Source: Actinoplanes sp. M2I2
GTDB lineage: Bacteria; Actinomycetota; Actinomycetes; Mycobacteriales; Micromonosporaceae
Assembly: GCF_023544445.1 (NCBI RefSeq)
Contig: NZ_JALPVJ010000016.1
Coordinates: 62,001-126,000 of the forward strand
Length of the DNA: 64,000 nucleotides
Direction of reading: 5' to 3'
Shown here: in pieces, positions 50,956 to 59,945 of the stretch
Layout of the letters: each line of letters opens with the position of its first letter
Position numbering within the stretch: position 1 is the first letter of the stretch
Notes under the pieces: model-generated
The model's database searches: none
Told to the model about the DNA's origin: nothing
Seen by the model: only the letters and a program-made list of their open reading frames with translations
Made by a program: the position numbers and the translations under genes

Positions 50956-52338
50956 TCAGGCTCTTCCGGCCGGCGCCGGCTCCGACGTGGCGCCGGCGGG
51001 CGGAGGTGTGTCGTCGTTCGAGTCGGAATCGGGGTCGAGCATCGTGGCCTCGTCGAACGGGTCCTGGCCGGAGAGCACCGCGCGGGACTTGTCCCGGTCG
51101 ATCTCGTTGGTCCAGGTGCCGACCAGCACGGTGGCCACGGCGTTGCCGGCGAAGTTGGTGAGCGCCCGCGCCTCGGACATGAACCGGTCGATGCCGACGA
51201 TCAGGCCGACCCCGTCGACCAGCTCGGGACGGTGGCTCTGCAGGCCGCCGGCCAGGGTGGCCAGGCCGGCGCCGGTGATGCCGGCCGCGCCCTTGGAGGC
51301 GATGATCATGAAGACCAGCAGCGAGATCTGCTCGCCGATGGACAGCGGCTGGTCGAGCGCCTCGGCGATGAACAGCGACGCCATGGTCAGATAGATCGCG
51401 GTGCCGTCGAGGTTGAAGGAGTAGCCGGTCGGCACGGTGATGCCGACGACCGGCTTGCTGACGCCCAGGTGCTCCATCTTGGCGATGAGCCGTGGGAGCG
51501 CCGACTCCGACGACGAGGTCGACAGGATCAGCAGGAACTCGCGGCCCAGGTACTTGAGCAGCGAGAAGATGTTCATCCGGGCGAACGCCCACAGGATGGT
51601 GGCCAGGATGACGAAGACGAAGATCGCGCAGGTGACGTAGAAGCCGAGCATGATCTGGGCCAGGCTCTTGAGCGCGTCCACGCCGGTCTCGCCGACGACC
51701 GCGGCGATCGCGCCGAACGCGCCGATCGGGGCCAGCCACATGATCATGGCGAGGATCTTGAAGACCAGCCGCTGGATGACCGTGACGGCCCGCAGCACGG
51801 GCTCGCCGCGGCGGCCCATGCTCTGCACCGCGAAGCCGACCAGCAGGGCCACGAGCAGCGTCTCGAGCACCTCACCGTCGGTCAGCGAGGAGAGCAGGCT
51901 GTTGGGGATGATGCCGAGCACGAAGTCGGCCAGGCTCTCGTCGGCCGCGCCGCCGGCCTGCTTCTGCCCGGCCGCGGCGGCCGCCGGGTCGAGGTGCAGC
52001 CCGGCCCCGGGGTGGATGATGTTGCCGACGACGAGGCCGATGGCCAGCGCCGCGGTCGACATGACGAGGAAGTAGCCGAGCGCGAGACCGCCGACCCGGC
52101 CGACCTTGGCCGCCTGCCGGATCGAGCCCACGCCCAGCACGATGGTGCAGAAGATGACCGGGGCGATCATCATCTTGATGAGGTTGACGAAGCCGGTGCC
52201 GATCGGCTTGAGCTCCTTGGCGACATCCGGAACCGCGAGGCCGAGCACGATGCCGGCCACGACTGCCACGATCACCGCCAGGTAGAGGTAGTGCGTCCGG
52301 TCCCGCCTGACCCGCGGGGTGGGGCTCTGGGTGTCCAT
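50956..52338 (-). CDS. dctA: C4-dicarboxylate:cation symporter
   Basis: A 460-aa membrane transporter of the DAACS (DctA/GltP) family. About eight helices and two re-entrant loops are expected; LILSTSSSESALPRLIAK (about residue 270) is the serine-rich HP1 loop and VPTGYSFNLDGTAIYLTMA (about 310) the TM7 signature with NLDGT. AGAGLATLAGG-type sequence near 365 matches the HP2 loop. It should import succinate, fumarate, malate or related acids with H+ or Na+. It is divergent from a DcuS/CitA-type kinase-regulator pair, which supports the dicarboxylate assignment over glutamate. Confidence 0.9.
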   Translation of the reverse strand: MDTQSPTPRVRRDRTHYLYLAVIVAVVAGIVLGLAVPDVAKELKPIGTGFVNLIKMMIAPVIFCTIVLGVGSIRQAAKVGRVGGLALGYFLVMSTAALAIGLVVGNIIHPGAGLHLDPAAAAAGQKQAGGAADESLADFVLGIIPNSLLSSLTDGEVLETLLVALLVGFAVQSMGRRGEPVLRAVTVIQRLVFKILAMIMWLAPIGAFGAIAAVVGETGVDALKSLAQIMLGFYVTCAIFVFVILATILWAFARMNIFSLLKYLGREFLLILSTSSSESALPRLIAKMEHLGVSKPVVGITVPTGYSFNLDGTAIYLTMASLFIAEALDQPLSIGEQISLLVFMIIASKGAAGITGAGLATLAGGLQSHRPELVDGVGLIVGIDRFMSEARALTNFAGNAVATVLVGTWTNEIDRDKSRAVLSGQDPFDEATMLDPDSDSNDDTPPPAGATSEPAPAGRA

Positions 52339-52418
52339 GCCGCAGACTGTGTCCCGCGTCTCACATCCAGGGCGACATTGCGTTCATTCTGTTTACTGCG
52401 GAGAACCGAGACCGAAAC
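52339..52418. promoter_or_regulatory. Divergent promoter region dctA / sensor kinase
   Basis: Eighty bases separate the starts of dctA and the kinase gene. The middle is relatively AT-rich (ATTGCGTTCATTCTGTTTAC at 52378-52397) and should contain the regulator's binding site. The two TTC-ATT/GTTTAC-like elements are too short to define it. Confidence 0.4.
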
Positions 52419-53969
52419 ATGTCGATGGCACTGGCCCCCAGGAAAACCCGTGGCTGGAGCATCGCGCGCCAGCTCTTCGTCCTCCAGGTGCTGGTCGTGA
52501 CCGTGCTGGTGGCGATCGGCACGACCGGCGCGGTGCTGCTGGCCCGCGACGACACCGAGCAGGCCGCCATCGACCAGGTGACCGGCATCGCGCAGGCGGT
52601 CGCGCACAATCCCCTGGTCGTCGAGGCCGTGCGCGGCGCCGACCCGTCGGAGATCCTCCAGCCGTACGCCGAGAGCGTCCGCGAGGCGACCCTGACCGAC
52701 TTCATCGTGGTGATGGCGACCGACCGCACCCGGTTCACGCACACCCGGCCCGAACTGATCGGCCGGAAGTTCATCGGCACCATCCAGGGCGCGCTCGACG
52801 GCCGTACGGTGATCGAGAAGAGCATCGGGACGCTGGGCGAGTCGGTCCGCACCGTGGTGCCGGTGACCGACGCCGCCGGCACCGTGATCGCGCTCGTGTC
52901 GGTCGGCATCACCACCGAGGCGATCAACCAGAAGCTGCTGGGCCGGGCGCCGGCCGTCGCGATCCCCACGGCGCTGGCGCTGCTCATCGCCGCGGCCGGC
53001 TCGTGGCTGCTCAGCCGGCGCCTGCGCCGCCAGACCCACGGCCTCGGACCGGCCGAGATGACCCGGATGTACGAGTACCACGACGCGGTGCTCCACTCGG
53101 TGCGCGAGGGCCTGGTCGTGGCCGATCGCGCCGGCGCCGTCACCCTGGTCAACGACGAGGGACGACGGCTGCTGGGCGAGGGCGAGCTGCCGCAGGAGAT
53201 CGGCGAGCTGCTCGCCGCCCGGACGACCGTGGCCGACGAGCCGGTGCTGGCCGGGGACCGCATCCTGGTCGCCAACCAGCGGGTGATCCGCTCCGAGGGA
53301 CAGACCGTCGGGACGGTGCTCACCCTGCGCGACCACACCGAGCTGCGCGCGCTGACCGGCGAGCTGGACTCCGTCCGCGGTCTCACCGAGGCGCTGCGCT
53401 CGCAGGCCCACGAGGCCGCGAACCGCCTGCACACGGTGCTGACCATGGTCGAGCTGGGCCGCACCGAGGAGGCGGTGCGGCTGGCCACGGCCGAGCTCGA
53501 GGTGGCCCAGCAGCTCACCGATCAGGTGGTGGGCGCGCTGAGCGAGCCTGCGCTGGCCGCCCTGCTGCTCGGCAAGTCGGCCCAGGCCGCCGAGCGCGGG
53601 GTGCGGCTCGTGGTGGACGATGCATCCCGGCTGGACAGCGCCCCGGTGCCGACCCGGGAACTGCTCACCGTGGTCGGCAACCTGGTCGACAACGCGCTGG
53701 AGGCGGTGGCCGGCACCGAGCCGCCGAGGGAGGTGACCGTGCTGGTGGTCGAGTCCGGCGGCGAGGTCATCGTGCGGGTGGGCGACACCGGGCCCGGATT
53801 GTCGTCCGACGACGCCTTCCGGCGGGGCTGGTCGACCAAGGCCGCGGGGCGGGGGCTGGGCCTGGCCCTGGTCAAGCAGGTGGCCGACCGGCACGGCGGG
53901 ACCATCGACGTGGGCTCCGGGCCGTCCGGCGGCGCGCTGATCACCGTACGGATCCCGGTGCGCCCATGA
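52419..53969 (+). CDS. DcuS/CitA-family sensor histidine kinase (DctS-like)
   Basis: A 516-aa kinase. TM1 (QLFVLQVLVVTVLVAIGTT) and TM2 (about residues 188-207) bracket an extracytoplasmic sCache domain of about 140 residues, with TRFTHTRPELIGRKF as its ligand-binding region, matching carboxylate sensors. A PAS-like linker follows (EGLVVADRAGAVTLVN, about 230). The SpoB-type dimerisation helix has His in QAHEAANRLHTVLTM (about 330), and the ATPase has NLVDNALEAV and GDTGPGL. It senses an external C4-dicarboxylate or citrate and signals to the regulator encoded in the next, overlapping gene, controlling dctA. Confidence 0.92.
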   Translation: MSMALAPRKTRGWSIARQLFVLQVLVVTVLVAIGTTGAVLLARDDTEQAAIDQVTGIAQAVAHNPLVVEAVRGADPSEILQPYAESVREATLTDFIVVMATDRTRFTHTRPELIGRKFIGTIQGALDGRTVIEKSIGTLGESVRTVVPVTDAAGTVIALVSVGITTEAINQKLLGRAPAVAIPTALALLIAAAGSWLLSRRLRRQTHGLGPAEMTRMYEYHDAVLHSVREGLVVADRAGAVTLVNDEGRRLLGEGELPQEIGELLAARTTVADEPVLAGDRILVANQRVIRSEGQTVGTVLTLRDHTELRALTGELDSVRGLTEALRSQAHEAANRLHTVLTMVELGRTEEAVRLATAELEVAQQLTDQVVGALSEPALAALLLGKSAQAAERGVRLVVDDASRLDSAPVPTRELLTVVGNLVDNALEAVAGTEPPREVTVLVVESGGEVIVRVGDTGPGLSSDDAFRRGWSTKAAGRGLGLALVKQVADRHGGTIDVGSGPSGGALITVRIPVRP

Positions 53970-54652
53970 CGGCCATCCGGGTGCTCGTCGTCGAGGACGA
54001 GCCGCTCATCGCCGAGGCCCACGCCGCGTACGCGGGACGGGTCGAGGGTTTCGAGGTGACCGGGGTCGCGCACACCGCCCAGCGCGCGATGGCCACGCTG
54101 CGCTCGACCGCGGTGGACCTGGTGCTGCTCGACCTGCACCTGCCCGACCTGAGCGGGCTCGAGCTGACCCGGGCCCTGCGCGCGGCCGGCATCGGCACCG
54201 ACGTGCTGGTCGTGACGTCGGCCCGCGACCTGGCGATGGTGCGCTCGGCGGTCTCGCTCGGCGTGACGCACTACCTGCTCAAGCCGTTCACCTTCGCCAC
54301 CTTCCGGGAGAAGCTTCTCGGGTACGCCCGGTACCGCGCCCAGTTGCTCGGCGACGAACAGGTCGCGGCCCAGCACGAGATCGACCGCGCGTTCGCGGCG
54401 CTGCGCGGCTCCTCCCCCGACTCGCTGCCCAAGGGTCTCGACCAGGGCACCCTCGACCTCGTGCTGGGAGTCCTGCGCGGCGCCGGCGACACGGCCGGGC
54501 TGTCGGCGGCCGAGGTCGCCGCTCGGATGGGCGCCTCCCGGGTCACCGCCCGGCGCTACCTGGAGCACCTGACCGAGGCCGGGCAGGTCGCGCGGAACCC
54601 CCGGTACGGCGGGCCCGGGCGTCCCGAGGTCGAATACCGCCGCACCCGTTAG
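53966..54652 (+). CDS. CitB/DctR-family response regulator
   Basis: A 228-aa regulator. The receiver has VVEDEPL (about residue 8), the phosphoacceptor in LVLLDLHLPDLSG (about 54) and Lys in LLKPFTF (about 105). A linker rich in A, E and R is followed by the helix-turn-helix (SAAEVAARMGASRVTARRYLEHL, in two blocks, about 180-205), as in CitB/DcuR. The ATG overlaps the kinase stop (ATGA). It very probably activates the divergent dctA gene. Confidence 0.93.
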   Translation: MTAIRVLVVEDEPLIAEAHAAYAGRVEGFEVTGVAHTAQRAMATLRSTAVDLVLLDLHLPDLSGLELTRALRAAGIGTDVLVVTSARDLAMVRSAVSLGVTHYLLKPFTFATFREKLLGYARYRAQLLGDEQVAAQHEIDRAFAALRGSSPDSLPKGLDQGTLDLVLGVLRGAGDTAGLSAAEVAARMGASRVTARRYLEHLTEAGQVARNPRYGGPGRPEVEYRRTR

Positions 54653-55164
54653 CCGCGGGGCCGGAGGGCGGCGAAGGTGGCGGCGGTCGTGGTGCCGTAG
54701 ACCAGGTGGGCGCCGAGGTCCTTGGCCAGCGTCACCCGGTCGTACTCGAAGATCGGCTTGTAGAGGCCCGCGGCCGGGAGCACCGCGTAACCGGTGAGCC
54801 AGACGCCCGCGCCGAACGGCGGCCCGTAGGCGACCCGGGGACGGGGCAGGGAACCGGCCAGGACGCCGTAGGCCGCGCCGTTGAGAATCCCGTAGCCCCA
54901 GTGCGTGACGTTATTGACCAGCGCGGCCCGGCTGTCCGGGAGCTTGCGCTGGAAGAGGCCCTCGTAGAGGCGGCGGCCGACCTGGGCCGGGGCGGGCGCG
55001 TCGTCCCAGGTCCGCACGGTCGACGAGAACTCCCAGGTGGAGAAGCTGTCGTGCCCGCCGCCACGCCGGTAGCGCAGGTAGAGAAGGGCGTCCATGGCGA
55101 GGGTGCCGACCGTGCCGGCGACGAGGCCGCGGATCACGGCGCCCAGAGGAGTCGTACGGGTCAT
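54649..55164 (-). CDS. Hypothetical membrane-associated protein (YagU/DUF1440-like)
   Basis: A 171-aa protein with hydrophobic stretches at about residues 8-25, 90-108 and 118-135. GLVAGTVGTLAMDALLYLRYR at the start and NNVTHWGYGILNGAAYGVLAG (in part) in the middle resemble the YagU/DUF1440 family of small inner-membrane proteins; the match is loose. Its stop overlaps the response-regulator stop by four bases (convergent). Function unknown. Confidence 0.6.
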   Translation of the reverse strand: MTRTTPLGAVIRGLVAGTVGTLAMDALLYLRYRRGGGHDSFSTWEFSSTVRTWDDAPAPAQVGRRLYEGLFQRKLPDSRAALVNNVTHWGYGILNGAAYGVLAGSLPRPRVAYGPPFGAGVWLTGYAVLPAAGLYKPIFEYDRVTLAKDLGAHLVYGTTTAATFAALRPRG

Positions 55165-55318
55165 GGGTCTTCCCTTCGTCGTCCTGATGCCTCAGCCTGC
55201 TCCGTCCCGGCGCGAAAAGCGCCTGCGGAACACCGGGTACCGGCCCGGGGTGCCGCAGGTCTCACTCTCCGGACGGTCGTGCAGGATTCGAATGATTCGA
55301 TGTGGTTATCGTGAACTC

Positions 55319-55810
55319 ATGGCAACGGAGAGCGGCAACACTCCGATGGGGACGGTCTCTTTCCGCCTGGGCCTGCTCGGGGTCGCGCAGGACGCGCTCT
55401 ATGCGACCCGGCTGGCCGAGCTCGACCTCAAGCCGAAACACGTGTCGCTGCTGTGTGTGCTGCGCCTGCGGGGCGCCGGTTCGCAGATGGAACTGGCCGG
55501 GCTGCTGGGCGTGGCCCCCAGCCTGGTGGTGCTGCTGGCCGATCACCTCGAGGGCCTGGGGGCGATCCAGCGCGTACGGGATCCGGCCGACCGCCGCCGG
55601 CAGAGCCTGCGCCTGACCGAGGCGGGACTGCGGCTGCTGGACGAGGCGACCGAGGCCGCGGCGAAACTGGACCAGGAGATCGCGGCCTGCCTGCCGCCGG
55701 CCGACCAGGCCGCCCTGAGCAGCGCGCTGGACCGCCTGCTGGATCTGCGAAACGGATTCGGACGCCGCGGTGATCTTCAGACGGATCATGTGGGATTCTT
55801 CGGACCATGA
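55319..55810 (+). CDS. MarR-family transcriptional regulator
   Basis: A 163-aa winged-helix regulator. The recognition region is GSQMELAGLLGVAPSLVVLLADHLE in adjoining blocks (about residues 60-84), and the wing is RDPADRRRQSLRLTEAG (about 93-109). Direct ATTCGA repeats (ATTCGAATGATTCGAT at about 55285-55300) lie just upstream of the start and may be its own operator. The stop overlaps the next gene's ATG (ATGA), giving a two-gene operon. Ligand and targets unknown. Confidence 0.9.
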   Translation: MATESGNTPMGTVSFRLGLLGVAQDALYATRLAELDLKPKHVSLLCVLRLRGAGSQMELAGLLGVAPSLVVLLADHLEGLGAIQRVRDPADRRRQSLRLTEAGLRLLDEATEAAAKLDQEIAACLPPADQAALSSALDRLLDLRNGFGRRGDLQTDHVGFFGP

Positions 55811-56337
55811 CGACGCCGCCGCAGCCCGACGACCAGCAACCGACCGTCCCGCCGGCTGCAGCCGTGCCGCCGGCTTCCGCCGATGACGAGCCGGCCCGGG
55901 ACCTGCCTCCGGCCCCGATGGAGGGCGCGCCGATCGGTGAAGCGCCGTCGGCACCGAACGGCGCCGCGGAGCCGAGATCGCTGCGCCCGTGGCTGCTGGG
56001 TGGCGTCGCCGGAGCGGTCATCGGGGCCCTGGTCGTGGGCATCCTGTGGGCGGCCGGATCGTTCGTCGGCGGGGACGACGCCGCCGAGGACGCGGCGGCG
56101 GCGTGCGGCGTCTTCGCCCGGGTGCCCGACGACTGGTCCCGCGAGACCGTCACCGAGGCCAACACCTATCAGCTGGGCGGGGCCATCGCGCTCGCCCAGG
56201 CCGCGGGCAGACGCGACGCCGAGTACGGCCCGCTGGCCACGCAGGCCCAGCAGGTGCAGCAGGCCGTCGTCGCGTTCGACATCGACCGGGTCGAGCAGCT
56301 CGTCGTCGACGTCCGCAATACGTGCGATGAGCTCTGA
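55807..56337 (+). CDS. Proline-rich single-pass membrane protein
   Basis: A 176-aa protein. The first about 60 residues are P/A/E-rich and probably disordered in the cytoplasm. One membrane helix follows (LLGGVAGAVIGALVVGILWAA, about 63-83). The extracytoplasmic part of about 90 residues has two Cys (AACGVF and NTCDEL) that could form a disulfide. It is translationally coupled to the upstream MarR gene. No named family recognised. Confidence 0.65.
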   Translation: MTTPPQPDDQQPTVPPAAAVPPASADDEPARDLPPAPMEGAPIGEAPSAPNGAAEPRSLRPWLLGGVAGAVIGALVVGILWAAGSFVGGDDAAEDAAAACGVFARVPDDWSRETVTEANTYQLGGAIALAQAAGRRDAEYGPLATQAQQVQQAVVAFDIDRVEQLVVDVRNTCDEL

Positions 56338-56360
56338 GTCGCTTCTCTACACTGCGGCGC

Positions 56361-57260
56361 ATGGAGCCGGCGATGCACGACGACCAGCTCGACATCTCCG
56401 GCCCCACGGTCCGCGCCCTGATCGACGAGCAGTTCCCGCAGTGGCGTGAGCTGCCGGTCCGCCCGCCGGCCGGCCACGGCACGGTCAACGCCATCTTCCG
56501 GGTCGGCGACGAGCTGACCGCCCGCTTCCCGCTGCAGCCGCGCCCCGGCGTCCGCGCCTGGCTCGAGGCCGAGGCGGCCGCGGCCACCGAACTGCTCGGC
56601 CGCACCCGCTTCGCCACCCCGGCCCCGGTGGCCATCGGTGAACCCGGCCCCGGTTACCCGCTGCCCTGGTCGGTGCAGACCTGGATACCCGGTGTGGTGG
56701 CCACCGACCAGACGCCGGGTGACGCCTTCGCGAGCGATCTGGCCGAGTTCATCACCGGGGTCCGGGCCCTGGACACCCACGGCCGCACCTTCACGGGCGA
56801 CGGCCGGGGCGGCGACCTGAAGGACCACGACGCCTCGATGGAGACCTGCTTCGACCGCAGCGAGTCCTTGCTGGACGTTCCCGCGCTCCGCCGTCTCTGG
56901 TCGCACCTGAGGGAACTGCCGCGCGGCGACACCCCGGACGTCATGAACCACGGCGACCTGATGCCCGGCAACGTGCTGATGGCCGACGGCCGCCTGACCG
57001 GGGTCCTCGACGTCGGCGGCCTGGGCCCGGCCGACCCGGCCCTCGACCTGATCGGCGCCTGGCACCTGCTCGATCCGGGCCCCCGCGCGACGCTGCGCGA
57101 CGAGCTGGCGTGCGACGACCTCGAGTGGGAACGCGGCCGGGCCTGGGCGTTCGTCCAGGTGATGGAGCTGATCTGGTACTACGACACGACCAATCCCCCC
57201 ATGGCCGGCATCGGCCGCCGCACCCTCGCCCGCGTCGTCGCCGCCGACATGGGACGCTGA
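56361..57260 (+). CDS. Aminoglycoside-phosphotransferase-like kinase
   Basis: A 299-aa protein of the APH/choline-kinase-like superfamily. The Brenner motif is MNHGDLMPGNVLM (about residue 194), with catalytic Asp and the metal-ligand Asn, and LDVGGLGPADPALDLIG (about 215) is the DFG-equivalent. N-terminal GHGTVNAIFRVG (about 36) is the glycine-rich nucleotide loop and ARFPLQ may hold the beta-3 position, where the usual Lys is Arg. Such proteins phosphorylate antibiotics, sugars or other metabolites; no substrate can be assigned and resistance is not implied. Confidence 0.82.
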   Translation: MEPAMHDDQLDISGPTVRALIDEQFPQWRELPVRPPAGHGTVNAIFRVGDELTARFPLQPRPGVRAWLEAEAAAATELLGRTRFATPAPVAIGEPGPGYPLPWSVQTWIPGVVATDQTPGDAFASDLAEFITGVRALDTHGRTFTGDGRGGDLKDHDASMETCFDRSESLLDVPALRRLWSHLRELPRGDTPDVMNHGDLMPGNVLMADGRLTGVLDVGGLGPADPALDLIGAWHLLDPGPRATLRDELACDDLEWERGRAWAFVQVMELIWYYDTTNPPMAGIGRRTLARVVAADMGR

Positions 57261-57299
57261 GGCTCAGCCGATCGCGCCGGCGACCCGCTCGGCCCGAAG

Positions 57300-57995
57300 T
57301 CAGGTCGCCTTGGCCGCGTCCAGTTCGCGGATCCTCTTTCGGAGGACGGCTTTCACGGCGTCATAGTTGTGCCAGAAGGCGCTGTCACTCCACTGATCGT
57401 CGTCCAGATAGGCGGCCAGCAGAGGGAAATCACCACCTCGGATCAGGTGGGCCTCGCTCAGATCACCCTCGTTGCCCTGCCGGATCTCGGACAGCAGGGC
57501 TTCCTCGCGGGCCATGCTCGTGACGATCCGCCCGTAGTTGCTCCGATACTCGCCGACCAGCTCGGCGAGATAGTGGAGCATCATGTCCACCTGATCTTCG
57601 ATGTCCTCATGGAGAACGAAGCGTTCGCGCTGCATCCGCTGCAGCGTCGCGCGCGCCTTGATGATCGTTTCGACCTGTTCCTCCATGCGTTTGCCCGTGG
57701 GATGGGCCGAGATCAGGTAACGAGCGACCGATGCGTGTTCGAAGCCGGCTTTCAGATCCTGAAGGGCGCCGGTGAGGATGCGCGTCTTCTCGGCCTCGCG
57801 AGTCCGTTCGAAGTTCCGCTGATTGAGCGCGTACGTGATGAGCACAGTGACCAGGACGGCGGCGCACAGCGGCATCAAGCCCTTGGCCAGCTCCGCCTGG
57901 ACGTCGATCCGCGACGAGGCCCTCCACAGCAGAACCGCCTCGATCGCGACCAGCACGAGGAAGAAGGCGCTGAGCCAGGCAAGGGTGCGTCGCAT
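57300..57995 (-). CDS. Hypothetical membrane protein with helical cytoplasmic domain
   Basis: A 231-aa protein with two membrane helices at the N-terminus (about residues 6-25 and 42-61) and a mainly helical cytoplasmic part. RNFERTREAEKTRILTGALQDLK and the EEQVETIIKARATLQRM segment suggest a coiled coil. Its codon use is less GC-rich than its neighbours (for example CTCGCTCAGATCACCCTCG in the reverse), hinting at acquisition. The ATG at 57995 starts just before the first helix; the open frame above it is not coding-like. No family recognised. Confidence 0.6.
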   Translation of the reverse strand: MRRTLAWLSAFFLVLVAIEAVLLWRASSRIDVQAELAKGLMPLCAAVLVTVLITYALNQRNFERTREAEKTRILTGALQDLKAGFEHASVARYLISAHPTGKRMEEQVETIIKARATLQRMQRERFVLHEDIEDQVDMMLHYLAELVGEYRSNYGRIVTSMAREEALLSEIRQGNEGDLSEAHLIRGGDFPLLAAYLDDDQWSDSAFWHNYDAVKAVLRKRIRELDAAKAT

Positions 57996-58105
57996 CCCGG
58001 CATCCTGCCATCCCGCGCCTTCGTCCTCCCCGAGCCGGCATCGCTTGCTTGGGCTGTTCTCGACCTGCTTTGACATCGACGAGGCCGGATGGTGGGGTGG
58101 TGGCC

Positions 58106-58735
58106 GTGAAGGGTCAGATCGTTCATTCGCCGGCCGGTGACGAGATCGTGCTCGATGACGTGGGGCGCAGCGTGCTCCTCGACAACCCCGTCGTGCGGGT
58201 GTGGGACGTGTCATTGGCTCCCGGCGAGACCCACCCCTGGCATCTGCACCACAACCCGTACGTCGTCCTGAGCCTCTCGGGGTCGCCGGCCCGGATGGAC
58301 TGGCTGGACGGCAGCGAGCCGCGCTTTTTGAACGAGTATCGCGGCGGGTCGGTCTATCGGCCGCTGTCGCCGGTGCACCGGCTGACCAACATCGGCGACC
58401 GGTTCTATCAGAACCGGCTCGTCGAGCTCAAGGACCTCGGTGAGAACCTGCCGTCGCCGGCCGACGTCGGGCCGGGCGACCGCAGCGTCGACGGGCAGCG
58501 ACCCGGGCCCGGCCTGCCCGACGGCCGCCTTCCGGTGATCCGCCACCCGCACGTGGGAGTGTGGACGGTCGCCGTGGACGGGAGCCGCAAGCTCGACCTG
58601 GCCGAGGTGCCGCACGTCGTCGCGGCGCTGGAACCGGGCGCGGACGGCGGTGTCTCCTACCACCCGGGCGGGCCACTCACGGTGACCGGATCGGGCGAGT
58701 GGTTCGTCGTCGAGCTGACGTTTCTGACTGCGTAG
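58106..58735 (+). CDS. Cupin-domain protein
   Basis: A 209-aa protein with a cupin-like barrel. ETHPWHLHHNPYVVLSLSG (about residues 33-51) holds the His residues of metal motif 1, and RPLSPVHRLTNIGDRF (about 82) is the second motif. Similar proteins are often annotated as cupin or glyoxalase-like proteins of unknown substrate. GGGGTGG upstream supports the GTG at 58106; two further GTG codons precede it. The 3' end overlaps the WYL-regulator gene by 59 bp (convergent). Confidence 0.7.
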   Translation: MKGQIVHSPAGDEIVLDDVGRSVLLDNPVVRVWDVSLAPGETHPWHLHHNPYVVLSLSGSPARMDWLDGSEPRFLNEYRGGSVYRPLSPVHRLTNIGDRFYQNRLVELKDLGENLPSPADVGPGDRSVDGQRPGPGLPDGRLPVIRHPHVGVWTVAVDGSRKLDLAEVPHVVAALEPGADGGVSYHPGGPLTVTGSGEWFVVELTFLTA

Positions 58736-59660
58736 AGCGGGCGGTGCCGGCCTCGCGCAGGCGGTCGGCCAGGGTGGAGCAGCGGTCGCGCAGCGCGGGC
58801 GGCTCGAGCACCTCGAACTCGTGGCCGAGCAGCACCATGTGCAGGAGGACGGAGTCCAGGTTGTCGGCGCCGCTGACGACCTCGCTGTGGCCGCCGCGGT
58901 CGTGGACGACGGCGGCGGAGGCCGGGATCTGGTCACGGACGGTCGCGGCGGGCGCGTGGACGAGGAAGCGCGCCTGGTGCCGGTAGACCCGGCTGGACAC
59001 GCTCTCCTGCACGTACGCGGCCGCGTCGGGGGCCTCGCGCGGGCGGAAACGCCAGGTGCGGGCGGAGACCTCGCTCATCCGGTCGACGCGGAACGTGCGC
59101 CAGTCGTCGCGGCCGAGGTCGTACGCGAGGAGATACCACCGACGGTCGGAGGCGACCAGGCGGTAGGGCTCGACCCGCCGGCGCCCGTTCTTGTAGGTGA
59201 ACTCGGCCTCGACCTCGTCGCGGCACGCGCGGGCCAGGGTCATGAGCACCTCGGGGTCCACCGGGGCGCGGCCGCCGCCGAACGACTCCACCGAGCCGGC
59301 CAGCGCCCGCACCTCGTGGCGCAGCCGGGCCGGCAGCACCCGGTCGAGTTTGGTCAGCGCCCGCAGCGCCGCGTCGCCGCTCTCGGCCCCGGCCAGCAGC
59401 GCGACGGCGGTGGCGATGGCCTCCTCGTCGTCGAGCAGCAGGGGCGGCAGATCCTGACCGGCGCCGAGCTGGTAGCCGCCGCCGGCACCCTGTCCGGCGT
59501 GCACCGGATAGCCGAGGGTACGCAGGCGCTCGACGTCGCGGCGCACCGTGCGGGTGGTGACACCGAGACGGTCGGCCAGCTCGGGGCCGGTCCACACGCG
59601 GCGTTTCTGAAGCAGGCCGAGCAGGACCAGCACGCGCTCGGTCGTGCCCAGCTCCTCCAC
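58677..59660 (-). CDS. WYL-domain transcriptional regulator (DeoR-type helix-turn-helix)
   Basis: A 327-aa regulator. The N-terminal winged helix is ERVLVLLGLLQKRRVWTGPEL followed by ADRLGVTTRTVRRDVERL (residues 8-46). The WYL ligand-binding domain spans about 140-220: FTYKNGRRRVEPYRLVASDRRWYLLAYD in adjoining blocks, which in studied relatives binds nucleotides or other nucleic-acid-like ligands. The WCX-type C-terminal extension follows to about 300. The GTG at 59660 was chosen because the helix-turn-helix starts directly after it. Related proteins regulate DNA-repair, defence or metabolic genes; the target here is unknown. Confidence 0.9.
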   Translation of the reverse strand: MEELGTTERVLVLLGLLQKRRVWTGPELADRLGVTTRTVRRDVERLRTLGYPVHAGQGAGGGYQLGAGQDLPPLLLDDEEAIATAVALLAGAESGDAALRALTKLDRVLPARLRHEVRALAGSVESFGGGRAPVDPEVLMTLARACRDEVEAEFTYKNGRRRVEPYRLVASDRRWYLLAYDLGRDDWRTFRVDRMSEVSARTWRFRPREAPDAAAYVQESVSSRVYRHQARFLVHAPAATVRDQIPASAAVVHDRGGHSEVVSGADNLDSVLLHMVLLGHEFEVLEPPALRDRCSTLADRLREAGTARSTQSETSARRRTTRPIRSP

Positions 59661-59945
59661 GGTCGTCAGTCTGTCAGAGCCTGCTGTCCGGAAGCGCCAG
59701 CCAGGCCACCAAACAAGTGGAAGCTCAGGCGCCCAAGACCGTACTGGGCCCGCGAGTCGGCCGGGGCCGGCGCCACCAAGGCGACAAGCACCCACCGGCT
59801 CGGCGATCAAACGCAAGCGAACCGGTGGGGCTGTGCCCGCAGAACCTACGAGCGCCGGCCGGACGCTGGAACGTCCCGGCGGCCACCGCCTCAGACACTT
59901 CTGCGGTGTCGAAACGTCCTCGATGTGTCCGCTACCGTGGACGCT
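59661..59945. other. Boundary gap before XRE gene
   Basis: A 285-bp gap between divergent genes (WYL and XRE). Several frames cross it without ribosome sites or bias. CGAAACGTCCTCGATGTGTCC lies close to the XRE start; the XRE promoter should be near 59900-59940. I see no attachment-site repeat. Confidence 0.4.

Noticed and set aside
56361..57260. Aminoglycoside-resistance kinase
   Set aside because: The superfamily motif is present, but such chromosomal kinases act on many substrates; nothing here identifies a drug.
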